Shown here: in pieces, positions 19,043 to 27,816 of the stretch
How positions within the stretch are numbered: position 1 is the stretch's first letter
Layout: each line of letters opens with the position of its first letter
Assembly: GCF_049348705.1 (NCBI RefSeq)
Contig: NZ_CP186485.1
Coordinates: 930,001 to 994,000 of the forward strand
Direction: 5' to 3'
Length of the DNA stretch: 64,000 bases
Source: Paracoxiella cheracis
GTDB lineage: Bacteria > Pseudomonadota > Gammaproteobacteria > Coxiellales > Coxiellaceae
Position numbers and translations under genes: made by a program
The notes under the pieces: generated by a model
What the model was told of the DNA's origin: nothing
What the model saw: the letters and a program-made list of their open reading frames with translations, nothing else
Database searches by the model: none

Positions 19043-20763
19043 TTGGACTTTGGATAAATTTATAAAAATAATTAAAAATTGCTTGACATAGAAACCGAAA
19101 AAAAATTTTACGTTGTAAACAACGTTTGTTCGAAAAAATAAAATAAGGAACAAACGATGTTAGCGACAGAAAAACTAAAACAATTCCGTACATTCCTCTA
19201 CAACATCTTCCCCGCGCGACGCGATGCCAATATGAATTTACTCGATGCCCTTTCAAGCCATGGCCATCGCTGCAAAACACCCATAGAATTATGTGAATCG
19301 CCATACTTTGAACGTGAATACAGTAGTATTACCGATGCGATTAGCGATGGTTTGTCGGTAGCAAATTGTTGGGATAGCATGATGAAAATACAATATGAAC
19401 ATGTGAGTCATAGCGATGACCGTGTGATCATTATTGCGGATACGACACCACAGTCGCGTCAAAGTGCACACTGTGTTGAAGATCGCCATGTGGTTTACAG
19501 CCCTAATCCAGCACCGGGTAACAAACCGATTACCATTGGACATGAATATTCAACGGTATCACTATTGCCCAATGATGGTGCAGCTCAAGAAAAGCATTGG
19601 TTAGTTCCACTGGATACGAGGCGCGTTAAAAGCGATGAAAAAGGCAATGTAGTTGGGATGCAGCAAATTAACCGTTGTATTGCAGACTTAGCGCTTACTC
19701 ATAAATTGGTGGTTAGCGTGGCTGATTCAAAATATGGTACAGAAGCTTGCCGTAAACTGGTTAGCGAAAATCCCAATTGGGTACATCTTTTCCGTTTTAA
19801 CAGTACCCGTAATGTTTTCGCGCCCGCATCAATAGAAGATAATACCTCAGGAAGTATAAAACGCTATGGTGATGCGATGAAACTAAACGACAGCACGACT
19901 CACCGTGAATCCGATGAGATTGTGCAGCAACCCATTACAACCCGCAGTGGCAAAACTTACCAATTGGAGATTAAAATATGGCGTGACCAATTACTGCGTG
20001 GTTCAAAGCAATTTAAAGGATATGAGCATCCTGTTACTGTTGTGCAATTGGTTGCGGTTGATGCTAACGGTAAATCTTTATATAAAAATCCACTCTGGTT
20101 AGGACTCGCTGGTGAACGACGTAATGAAATCACAGCATTAGAAGCGTATCACTATTACGATAGACGCTATGACATTGAACACTACTTTCGTTTTGGTAAA
20201 GACAAACTGTTATTTGACCGATACCAAACACCGGATGTTAAGCACGAAGAAGATTGGTGGCGGATGACAGCATTAGCGTATACGCAACTTTATCTAGCGA
20301 GGAATCTTGCCCCGATTTTACCGAAAAAATGGGAGCGGTATTTGCCGAGCTTCCAAGTGGATAACGAAAAACCATCAATAACTGCGACCCCTTCACAAAC
20401 GCAACGGGGTTTTTCTACGGTGCTTGATACCGTTGGCACGCCTGCTAATCTCTGCAAACCACGCGGTAATCCGCAAGGCAGAACCAAAGGTGATACGCAG
20501 GGGAAACGCACGCGACATCCTGCTATTTTCAAAAATAGCAACTCAAAAATTAAAACGATTCAGAGGACTGAAGAAAAGACGCAAAACTCAGACCCTGAAA
20601 AAATAGAGGATTTGATTGGGATAGTAAAATCATGGTTGGATAAAATAAATTTTACACCTGAGCAATTCTACGAATTGCTGCAAAAAACAGCTTAAGATTT
20701 AGAAACTCACATTTTTTGATTATTGTCCTAACTGGCAAGGGATTTTATTTATCCAAAGTCCAA
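19043..20763 (+). mobile_element. IS4-like element, copy 1
   Basis: 1721 bp with terminal inverted repeats TTGGACTTTGGATAAAT and its complement, flanked by a 6-bp target duplication TATAAA (19037-19042 and 20764-20769). One DDE transposase gene inside. The second copy (41230-42950) has the same length. Confidence 0.92.
19157..20695 (+). CDS. IS4-superfamily DDE transposase
   Basis: 512 aa, intact. Likely catalytic triad: Asp in IIADTTPQSR, Asp in VADSKYGTE, and Glu in YDIEHYFRFGKDKL, which matches the Y-(2)-R-(3)-E-(6)-K type signature of IS4-superfamily enzymes. The C-terminal ~100 residues are Lys/Thr-rich. A short inverted repeat (ACGTTGT/ACAACGT) sits just upstream of the ATG and may damp expression. 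IS701 membership is an alternative to IS4. Confidence 0.9.
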   Translation: MLATEKLKQFRTFLYNIFPARRDANMNLLDALSSHGHRCKTPIELCESPYFEREYSSITDAISDGLSVANCWDSMMKIQYEHVSHSDDRVIIIADTTPQSRQSAHCVEDRHVVYSPNPAPGNKPITIGHEYSTVSLLPNDGAAQEKHWLVPLDTRRVKSDEKGNVVGMQQINRCIADLALTHKLVVSVADSKYGTEACRKLVSENPNWVHLFRFNSTRNVFAPASIEDNTSGSIKRYGDAMKLNDSTTHRESDEIVQQPITTRSGKTYQLEIKIWRDQLLRGSKQFKGYEHPVTVVQLVAVDANGKSLYKNPLWLGLAGERRNEITALEAYHYYDRRYDIEHYFRFGKDKLLFDRYQTPDVKHEEDWWRMTALAYTQLYLARNLAPILPKKWERYLPSFQVDNEKPSITATPSQTQRGFSTVLDTVGTPANLCKPRGNPQGRTKGDTQGKRTRHPAIFKNSNSKIKTIQRTEEKTQNSDPEKIEDLIGIVKSWLDKINFTPEQFYELLQKTA

Positions 20764-21438
20764 TATAAAGAAAATACCCCAGAATCATCTTATTTCTCCA
20801 AAATATTCTGCAATTTATCCTGAAACTCAGCTGGGTGCGTCCAAAAAGGCATATGCTGCGCATTTGGTATTATATGCAAATAAACATTGTCATTAAGTGA
20901 TTTAATTGCAGCATGTGCAGACAAAGGAACTGCGCTATCATTTTCTCCCAAAAGTAAATCAATAGGACACTGTAGTGTCTGAAAATCAGCACGTAAATCT
21001 GTATAGTCACATAGGTGAATACCATGCAACAATGTTTCCAACTCCTGTTTCGGTGTATTGTCTAATAACTGAATCAATTGATGATACGACACGGGCTTAG
21101 GGTAAAATTTAGCAAATTCGAAGTCATAATGCGCCCGGAAAAAATGATTAAATCCTAGCTTTTTAATTTCTTCAAAACCTGCTTGAAATCCAGGTGCTGG
21201 CACCCCCTCCCAGTTATCCGATTCAATAAATTTAGGTGTTGTTGCAATACCAATAATTTGACTTACACGGTCTGGATATCTTGCAGCGATAGAAAAAGTC
21301 ACCAACCCACCAAACGACCAGCCGATATAAATGGCGTTTTTAGGCAAATGGGATAGTATAGCATCTGCCATATCATGAATCGTTTTAATATTTGAAATCC
21401 AATCACTTTTACCTCTACCTGGCAAGTCTATATTAACC

Positions 21439-22581
21439 TCAGTTCTGGATAACTGCGTATAAATTATTCTTTATATTGTTGGTTTTTATTCCTGGTTTGT
21501 TTGGTCGCCAAGAATAGGCAATTAGCGCTGCAAGGGTATTGACTAAAAAATTAATCGGACTACGATGACGCGAATGCTCAACATGATACAAGTTTTTCAA
21601 CTGATCGATAATCGTTTCTACGATGCCACCAAGCGTGTCGCGATGCTCGTGATAGATTATTGCCATCCCTGTCAATAATCGACTCGCAATACGCGACAAC
21701 TTAAATAGCCGCGGACGTCCTCGTCGCCCGCGCTCCGCGACCTCACGGCTCGACTACGCACGGGCTCTCAAATGACTTGACGGCTCGTAAAGATTTTTTG
21801 CAGTCGCTTACGCTCGGCAAAAAATCCGAGCCTACCGCGGAATACGCGCCTTCGCTTCGCTCTCCATGGCGCGCATCGGTTGTTTTAGGAAAAACTTTTC
21901 AAATGCAGAAAGCATTTTGTTCTTCATATTTTTACGGACTTTTGTCACAAATTTTAAATCGTGTTTTGCCAAATCGTCCGCAAGATCTTTTCCAAGATAC
22001 CCTTTATCGCCAGCGCCCAACCCCTTTAAATTAGCCATTAATTTTCTAACAACAGCGCGATCATCCACGTTCCCTTTCGTTAAACAAAAACGGATTAATT
22101 CCCCTTGATGATTAATCACAATATGTAGTTTAAAGCCGTAAACCCAGCCCATTGTGCTTTTACTGCGTTTAGCAATGCCTTTGAAAACCTTGTTTCGATA
22201 AATTCGTTTATTGTGGCATACGCGTAGTGTAGTTGAGTCAATATAATACAATCCCGTGTGTTTGCCCTTTCTCGAAAGCAAATAGGCGGCGAGCATCATT
22301 AGCGCTGCTGATTGGCAGGCGACAAAACGTGTGTAACTCAGCGCCGTAGGAAAATACTTCTTCATGTCTTGTAAAACACATCCACAATAAAAATCCTTAA
22401 ATGTGCGATAGTGACTCATTTGAAACAACACAATGATGGTGCCAATTTCAGACAAGCTCATTTGCATCGCTCGATCTCGTTTTCTGTCTGGGTTCGGTAG
22501 CAAATACTTTGATTGACCTTTCAAATAATCCTTGCAAAAATCATCCATATCACAAAAAATCTCCGTGACCGGTGCCAACAT
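21439..22581 (-). pseudogene. IS982-family transposase, split by 249-bp repeat
   Basis: Same protein as the intact copy at 32902-33795. It reads normally from MLAPVTEIFCDMDD to FFLKQ, then enters the repeat and stops after 16 foreign residues. The last part, which holds the catalytic Glu segment IVETIIDQLKNLYHVEH, lies on the far side of the repeat. The two Asp residues and the Glu are thus separated, so the transposase is inactive. Confidence 0.9.
21630..21878 (-). mobile_element. 249-bp repeat, copy C, inside IS982 transposase
   Basis: Sense to the transposase. Comparison with the intact IS982 copy gives the empty site directly: AAAACAAC|GTGGCATCG. The insertion adds exactly 249 bases with no duplication or loss, and the end bases leave no ambiguity. 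This fixes the element ends as CGATGC...GCTTG. Confidence 0.95.
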
Positions 22582-23013
22582 GATTAACTCCTGTTACATT
22601 ATTTAGCTGTAATTTTGGAGCTAAATTTTAGCGGTTCCGGTCTTTTTTTCAATTATTGCATTCACTTATTCCTTTTCTTATACAGAACTCAGGTTATATT
22701 AGTTATTCGATAGTTTGGAGATAACATATCAACAATAGGCTGCATATGTCGTAAATCACAACCCCAACCATGAATGAGTACAACATCTTCACCTTCGCCA
22801 AACACTTGTTTATACACTGCCATTTAAATATCTCCTACAGCTACTTTAATTGGTATGATCATAAGCTCTCCTTGTTTGATTTACAAACTTGTAAATGCCG
22901 TATAAGTCAAAATGAGCTGGTAAGAAAATCTATAACACAAAGCTTGAAGGCCAAGAAAAGCGCGCGGCTCCTGGAGCTGTCCTAAGCACACATAGCATGG
23001 GACACACACTATA

Positions 23014-23080
23014 TTGGACTTTGGATAAATAAAATCCCTTGCCAGTTAGGACAATAATCAAAAAATGTGAGTTTCTAAAT
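23014..23080 (-). mobile_element. 67-bp right-end remnant of the IS4-like element
   Basis: Reverse complement of the last 67 bases of the IS4-like element (20697-20763). It is directly abutted by the IS481 copy at 23081. The short stretch 22824-23013 before it (upstream of bioH) shows no gene I can support. Confidence 0.85.
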
Positions 23081-24364
23081 TGTAAACCTTCAGACTTGAT
23101 CTGACACTCCTGGTCAGTTAGAGTAAAATTTAATTGACCAACCTTAAACAACCAACACGAGGAGTGTCATTATGACCAGTGTATCCGAAAAGATTATCAA
23201 ACCCAAATTAGGTTTACTAGAGCTGTCTAAACAATTGGGAAATGTTTCACAAGCCTGTAAGGTTATGGGTTATTCACGCGACAGTTTTTACCGTTTCAAA
23301 ACACTTTATGAAAATGGTGGCGAAGAAGCACTCCATGATATGAGTAAGAAGAAACCGAATGAAAAAAATAGAGTGCCGTTACATGTAGAAGAAGCGGTAA
23401 TTGCTTTGGCTATTGAAAACCCAGCGTTAGGTCAGGCACGTGCGGCCAATGAATTACTGGCGCGAGGCATTATCGTATCGAGCAGCGGAGTTCGTTCGGT
23501 GTGGCTACGTAATGATCTAGAGACTTTTAAGAAGCGACTAAAAGCGCTTGAAGCGAAATCGGCGCAAGACGGTATGTTATTAACGGAAGAACAATGACAA
23601 GCATTAGAAAAATCAAAACGAGAAAAAGAAGCGCACGGCGAGATTGAAACAGAACACCCAGGTTATTTAGGTATCTCAGGATACGTATTATGTTGGCACG
23701 ATGAAGGGCGTTGGCCGTATTTATGAGCAGACTTTTGTCGATACCTATAGCAGAATCGCTTTTGCGAAGTTATACACGGAGAAAACAGCGATGACGGCAG
23801 CTCATTTATTAAATGAACGTGTATTGCCATGGTTTAATGAGCAAGGTATCCGATTGCTGCGTATGCTCACGGATCGCGGGACGGAATATTGTGGAAAAAT
23901 TGAGAACCACGCCTATCAACTTTATTTAGCAGTTGAAGACATTGACCATTCGAAAACACGCGCACGTTCTCCGCAGACCAATGGTATTTGTGAACGTTTT
24001 CATAAAACGATTAAACAAGAATTTTATGATGTTGCTTTTCGAAAAAAAATATATCGTTCCCTAGAAGAATTACAACAAGACGTTGATGCGTGGATCAAAA
24101 CATATAATGAGGTCAGGCCCCATTCCGGCGAGCGTTGTTATGGAAAAACACCCATGCAAACTTTTCTTGATGCAAAGCATTTGGCACAAGAAAAAGAATT
24201 AGATAAACTATGTAAAACTATTCCAAGCGTGTCGGCAGATGAATTGAATAAGGCGCACAGTAATCACGACACGCAACTGGTAGAGGAGTAATTAGAATCC
24301 GATCTATCGGACAGAAAATATGTCCGATAAATCTCAACTGTCAGATCAAGTCGAGAGTTCTACA
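23081..24364 (+). mobile_element. IS481-like element, copy 1
   Basis: 1284 bp, ends TGTAAACCTTCAGACTTGAT and ...GTCGAGAGTTCTACA (imperfect inverted repeats sharing GACTTGATCTGACA). It is one base longer than the other three copies because of an inserted A in the transposase. No target duplication is visible. Confidence 0.9.
23172..24291 (+). pseudogene. IS481-family transposase, internal UGA plus frameshift
   Basis: The N-terminal half (helix-turn-helix, MTSVSEKIIKPKLGLLELSK) ends at TGA after LTEEQ, the same TGA as in the other copies. The DDE half carries VDTYSRIAF, LTDRGTEYCG and NGICERFHKTIKQEF. Only this copy has an extra A (TTAGGTATCTC instead of TTAGGTTCTC) that puts the DDE half out of frame, so it is certainly inactive. 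Confidence 0.88.
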
Positions 24365-24399
24365 TATGTAGAACTCTCGACTTGATCTGACAGTTGAGA
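24332..24399. repeat. Perfect 68-bp palindrome made of two IS481 right ends
   Basis: Two 34-base arms meet at TACATATGTA. The left arm is the right end of IS481 copy 1; the right arm is a lone inverted copy of the same end with no element attached. The first base after the palindrome is the first base of IS256 (24400). Confidence 0.9.
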
Positions 24400-25836
24400 G
24401 GGTCTGTAAATAAGATTGTGTAAATGCGATAGTCAGGGAAAGGTCGTTAAAATTATACGGAGTCTTTGACTATGGCAATGAAAACCAATAAATTAGATCC
24501 ACAGGTTGTGGAATATTTTCTCAAACATACCAAGACCGCATCTGATATTTTCGGTGATACTGGTTTGTTAAAGGAGTTAAAAAAGGCACTGACGGAGCGT
24601 ATTCTGGAAGGGGAGCTGACGGACGCGCTGGGTTATGCAAAACACGAAGTGTCTGGCAACAATAGTGGTAATTCCCGCAATGGGCACAGCCAAAAAACGA
24701 TCAAAACAACAGATGGCGAGATGACCATTGAGGTTCCTCGTGATCGTAACAATGAGTTTGTACCGCAATTGATTCCAAAACATCAAACCCGCTTTGATGA
24801 TTTGGATGACAAAATTATGAGTCTTTATGCACGGGGTATGACTACCCGTGATATTCAAGATCAGTTGAAAGATTTGTATGGCACAACTATTTGTTCGAGT
24901 CTCATTTCTACAGTAACCAACGAAGTGATTGAAGAAGTGAAGGCTTGGCAAAGTCGTCCGTTGGACAAGGTGTATCCGATTGTGTATTTGGACGCTTTAG
25001 TGATTAAAGTGCAGCAAGATAAAAAGGTTATCAATAAGGCATTGTATTTGGCTTTAGGAATTAATATCGATGGGCAAAAAGAATTGCTAGGTATTTGGAT
25101 TAGCCAAAATGAGGGCGCTAAATTCTGGTTGAATGTATTAACGGAGTTAAAAAATCGAGGCCTAGAAGATATCCTGATTTGTTGCGTTGACGGGCTAACG
25201 GGCTTTCCTGATGCGATTGGCGCTGTGTATCCTAACACTCAAGTACAGCTTTGCATTGTACACATGGTGCGGAATTCATTGCGCTATGTGGGTTGGAAAA
25301 AGAAAAAAGAAGTGGCCGCTGACTTAAAAGCTATTTATTCGGCCAGTACGGTTGAAGAAGCAGAATTGGCGCTGACGAGTTTCTCTGAGAAATGGGATGC
25401 TGAATTTCCCTCGATTGCCAAAAGTTGGTTGACTCATTGGGAGCGCATTGTGCCATTTTTTGCTTATCCGGCAGAAATTCGGAGGGTGATTTATACCACT
25501 AACGCTATTGAATCACTGAACATGAGTATCCGAAAAGTTATTAAAAATAAACGAGTTTTTCCGTCGGACGATGCCGCTTTAAAACAACTCTATTTAGGGT
25601 TAAAAAATATAGCCAAAAAATGGACCATGCCGATTCGAGACTGGGGTGCCGCCATGAATCGTTTTGCCCTTATGTTTGAAGATCGCCTGGCGGATTTTGT
25701 ATAAAACTTAAAATTCATAAGAGAGGAAATTAATTTGAACGCAATGTAGTTTTTGATAAAATTAAAAAATCAGTTAACACAATGGCTGATTCATAATTCT
25801 GACTGACGCGATTTACACAAACTAATAAACAGTCCC
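24400..25836 (+). mobile_element. IS256-like element, copy 1
   Basis: 1437 bp with imperfect terminal repeats GGGTCTGTAAATAAGATTGTG and GGGACTGTTTATTAGTTTGTG (complement at right end). Flanks differ (agttgaga / gtttatct), so there is no target duplication and the left side has been rearranged. Confidence 0.92.
24472..25704 (+). CDS. IS256-family (mutator) transposase
   Basis: About 410 aa, intact. Mutator-type DDE enzyme: Asp in VYLDALVIKV, Asp in CCVDGLTGFPDAIGAV, and Glu in YTTNAIESLNMSIRK. ATG 24472 is preferred over the TTG six bases upstream. Near-identical intact copies lie at 45486-46718 and 57460-58692. Confidence 0.95.
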   Translation: MAMKTNKLDPQVVEYFLKHTKTASDIFGDTGLLKELKKALTERILEGELTDALGYAKHEVSGNNSGNSRNGHSQKTIKTTDGEMTIEVPRDRNNEFVPQLIPKHQTRFDDLDDKIMSLYARGMTTRDIQDQLKDLYGTTICSSLISTVTNEVIEEVKAWQSRPLDKVYPIVYLDALVIKVQQDKKVINKALYLALGINIDGQKELLGIWISQNEGAKFWLNVLTELKNRGLEDILICCVDGLTGFPDAIGAVYPNTQVQLCIVHMVRNSLRYVGWKKKKEVAADLKAIYSASTVEEAELALTSFSEKWDAEFPSIAKSWLTHWERIVPFFAYPAEIRRVIYTTNAIESLNMSIRKVIKNKRVFPSDDAALKQLYLGLKNIAKKWTMPIRDWGAAMNRFALMFEDRLADFV

Positions 25837-25866
25837 GTTTATCTTCCCTTGCGATGTGAGCCTAAA

Positions 25867-25899
25867 AAACTAGGGGGCATTTATTAAGCCCCCTAGTTT
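25867..25899. terminator. Strong hairpin terminator
   Basis: AAACTAGGGGGC and GCCCCCTAGTTT form a 12-base stem. Read on the minus strand it is followed by a run of T (CTAGTTTTTTAGG), so it terminates the small Cys-rich gene at 25910-26173. Confidence 0.88.
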
Positions 25900-25909
25900 A
25901 TTAAATTTT

Positions 25910-26173
25910 TTATTTCTTTCCTTTACACTTACCAGTGCCGCACTTGCCACCTTTCTTATGTTTACACTTGCCCGTGCCACACTTGCCATTTTTTTTCATT
26001 TTCATGCATTGTGAGGTTTTTCCTGAAGTGCCTTTTTGTTTCACATTCTGAGTATGGCTGGTAACTGCACTGGTTTGGAATGGATTCGTTTGAACTTGCG
26101 TACTTGCAATTGAGAGGCCTGACAGGCTTACTGCTAAGCCAGTGCCTAATGCTACTATAAGTGACTTTTTCAT
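25910..26173 (-). CDS. Small secreted Cys/Lys-rich protein with KCGTGKC repeats (bufferin/HvfA-like)
   Basis: 87 aa: a Sec signal peptide (MKKSLIVALGTGLAVSLSGLSIAS), a Gln/Thr/Ser-rich spacer, then a basic tail containing GKCGTGKCKHKKGGKCGTGKC. The repeated KCGxGKC unit resembles the C-terminal repeats of HvfA/BufA-type peptides, which are modified by MNIO (DUF692) enzymes and bind copper; no MNIO gene is in this window, so that link is inference. Its own terminator follows (25867-25899) and a short AT-rich promoter region precedes it. Monocistronic. Confidence 0.75.
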   Translation of the reverse strand: MKKSLIVALGTGLAVSLSGLSIASTQVQTNPFQTSAVTSHTQNVKQKGTSGKTSQCMKMKKNGKCGTGKCKHKKGGKCGTGKCKGKK

Positions 26174-26299
26174 AGTAGGCTACTCCTATATATTATATTA
26201 ATTATTGGTTAGAGAATTATAGCATATTGATATTTTGAGATCCCTTGCTTTATGAATAAAAGAATAGGGCAAAATCTATCTTGGAAACATTAGCCTAGC

Positions 26300-26755
26300 A
26301 TGATAAAGTGTGGACAGATTATAAATCTGAGGATAATTCCATTGGATACTGAAGCAGGCAAACGAACAACTATTTCCATTATAGTGGCTTTCATTGTAGT
26401 GGTTATTGTCTATTTTTTAGTACCTTCTAAGCCAGATAAGCCCGCCGGGATAGTGCTGCCGACTGGGCAGTTGATGGCGCCTGTTGATGCTCAGAGTGTC
26501 AGTTTTTTAAATGAGGGAACATTGCCTGTTGGGTATAAAGCTATTGGTCATGTGAGTGTGATGCTGCATTCGGTGAAGCCAACTCCTCAGGAGCAAACTG
26601 CGTTACTACAATATGCTCAACAGTTGGCAGGAAAAGTTGGGGCTAATGGAATTATTGTGAGCTTGGTTGGTCATACTCTGTCAGGTGGTGTTCCTTCATC
26701 GCAGGCAGCTTATGTTTTTCGTGGGACAGCCGTTTATTATGTTCCAAATGTATGA
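26300..26755 (+). CDS. Unknown membrane-anchored protein upstream of lepB
   Basis: 151 aa with one N-terminal membrane helix (TISIIVAFIVVVIVYFLV) and a C-terminal soluble part that contains VGYKAIGHVSVML and KVGANGIIVSLVGH, suggestive of a compact alpha/beta domain of the YbjQ/lipoprotein-like kind. I do not assign a function. The start at 26300 places ~25 residues before the helix; a TTG at 26342 would be a shorter start. lepB follows after 13 bp, so they are probably cotranscribed. Confidence 0.7.
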   Translation: MIKCGQIINLRIIPLDTEAGKRTTISIIVAFIVVVIVYFLVPSKPDKPAGIVLPTGQLMAPVDAQSVSFLNEGTLPVGYKAIGHVSVMLHSVKPTPQEQTALLQYAQQLAGKVGANGIIVSLVGHTLSGGVPSSQAAYVFRGTAVYYVPNV

Positions 26756-26768
26756 GATGGAAATATAG

Positions 26769-27557
26769 ATGTATTTTGATTTTTTAAATATTCTTTCTCT
26801 AATCACGATTTTCGCTGGTGTTATTTGTCTTGTCGATATTATCATGCGTGCACGCCAACGCAAAAAATATGGTGCATCAAGTGGTGAAGTTAAACATCCC
26901 ATCATCATCGAGTACGCACGATCATTTTTTCCTGTTTTATTAATTGTATTATTAATTCGTGCTTTTTTGTTTCAGCCTTATCGGGTACCTACGGGTTCGT
27001 TGGAACCCACGATCATTCCGGGTGATATGATTTTAGTGAATCAATACGACTATGGGTTGCGAATTCCTCTATGGAATAAGGAATTTATCCATGTTGGAAA
27101 TCCTAAAACTGGTCAAATTGGTTTATTTCGTTGGCCGGTGAATCCAGCGGTTACATTTGTGAAGCGCGTGATTGGTGTTCCTGGTGATCATATTAGTTAT
27201 ATTAATAAAGTTTTATACATTAACGGTAAAGAACAATCTCAGAAGTTCATGGGTGATTCTGTAGAAATCGGCCCAGGTAATGAAACTTGGAAAGTTAAAA
27301 AATATGAAGAAGATTTAAACGGCATTAAGCATTTTATTATTATTCGTCCCGATCGCCCAGGAAGAAGTTTTAAAAATTTAGTGGTACCAAAAGGCGAATA
27401 TTTTATGATGGGCGACAATCGCGATGACAGCGATGATAGCCGTTCTTGGGGATTCGTGCCGGCCAAAAATTTTATAGGCAGAGCCTTATTTATTTGGTTA
27501 AGCTGGGATTCGCAGCATCATACCATACGTTGGAATCGTATTGGTAAGGGATTGTGA
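26769..27557 (+). CDS. lepB: Signal peptidase I
   Basis: 262 aa. Two N-terminal membrane helices (ILSLITIFAGVICLVDII and FFPVLLIVLLIRAFLF), then the catalytic Ser in RVPTGSLEPTIIPGD, the Lys in FVKRVIGVPGDH, and the family box FMMGDNRDDSDDSRSWG. It cleaves Sec and Tat signal peptides at the periplasmic face. Length and order of boxes are normal, so it should be functional. 13 bp after an unknown membrane protein gene. Confidence 0.96.
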   Translation: MYFDFLNILSLITIFAGVICLVDIIMRARQRKKYGASSGEVKHPIIIEYARSFFPVLLIVLLIRAFLFQPYRVPTGSLEPTIIPGDMILVNQYDYGLRIPLWNKEFIHVGNPKTGQIGLFRWPVNPAVTFVKRVIGVPGDHISYINKVLYINGKEQSQKFMGDSVEIGPGNETWKVKKYEEDLNGIKHFIIIRPDRPGRSFKNLVVPKGEYFMMGDNRDDSDDSRSWGFVPAKNFIGRALFIWLSWDSQHHTIRWNRIGKGL

Positions 27558-27710
27558 TGAAAATTCACACGCAATTGAAATTCTTTTTCTAATTCCAACA
27601 AGCAAATATTCATTCCGTCTCAACTAACAATTTTCAGAGGCGCCCTTAATAATTTCTTAATAATTAAGCTGTATACTTGAAAAAATAATAAATAACACTG
27701 ATTTAAAATA

Positions 27711-27816
27711 GTGAATTTAGGCAAAACACTCTCTGAATCGATCTTGTGGCGTATTCAACAAGAATTTTATAAGTATCAGGGAAAATATTCCTGGAATAAC
27801 AGCCCGATATCTGAGG
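27711..27816 (+). pseudogene. 5' gene fragment truncated by IS481 copy 2
   Basis: GTG start, then VNLGKTLSESILWRIQQ and EFYKYQGKYSWNNSPISE, cut at 27816 by the IS. The rest is not certain: the fragment on the other side of the IS (29100) is in a different reading phase and no target duplication is seen, so the two may or may not be one gene. No family recognised. Confidence 0.5.

Larger units (their letters stand above)
21436..22694 (-). mobile_element. IS982-like element, copy 1, itself interrupted by the 249-bp repeat
   Basis: Ends ACCTCAGTTCTGG / CAGAACTCAGGT with a 7-bp target duplication TATATTA (21429-21435, 22695-22701) in bioH. Length 1259 = 1010 bp of IS plus 249 bp of repeat, compared with the intact 1010-bp copy at 32789-33798. 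Confidence 0.92.
20790..22823 (-). pseudogene. bioH: bioH-like alpha/beta hydrolase split by IS982
   Basis: Pimeloyl-ACP methyl ester esterase of biotin synthesis. The N-terminal piece (ATG at 22823) reads MAVYKQVFGEGEDVVLIHGW, with the oxyanion-hole HGWG, down to RITNI. After the IS (21436-22694) and one copy of the 7-bp duplication are removed it continues DLPGRGKSDW, GWSFGG (nucleophile Ser), LGENDSAVP (Asp) and NAQHMPFW (His) to the stop at 20790. The catalytic Ser-Asp-His set is intact, so the only lesion seen is the IS. Biotin synthesis by this route would be lost. Confidence 0.88.

Noticed and set aside
21439..21699. Separate small transposase gene
   Set aside because: It is the 3' part of the IS982 transposase with a start borrowed from the 249-bp repeat.
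22824..22990. Twelve-codon ORF MIIPIKVAVGDI before bioH and a possible BirA-like site
   Set aside because: Too short and the inverted bases do not match the BirA half-site pattern well enough.
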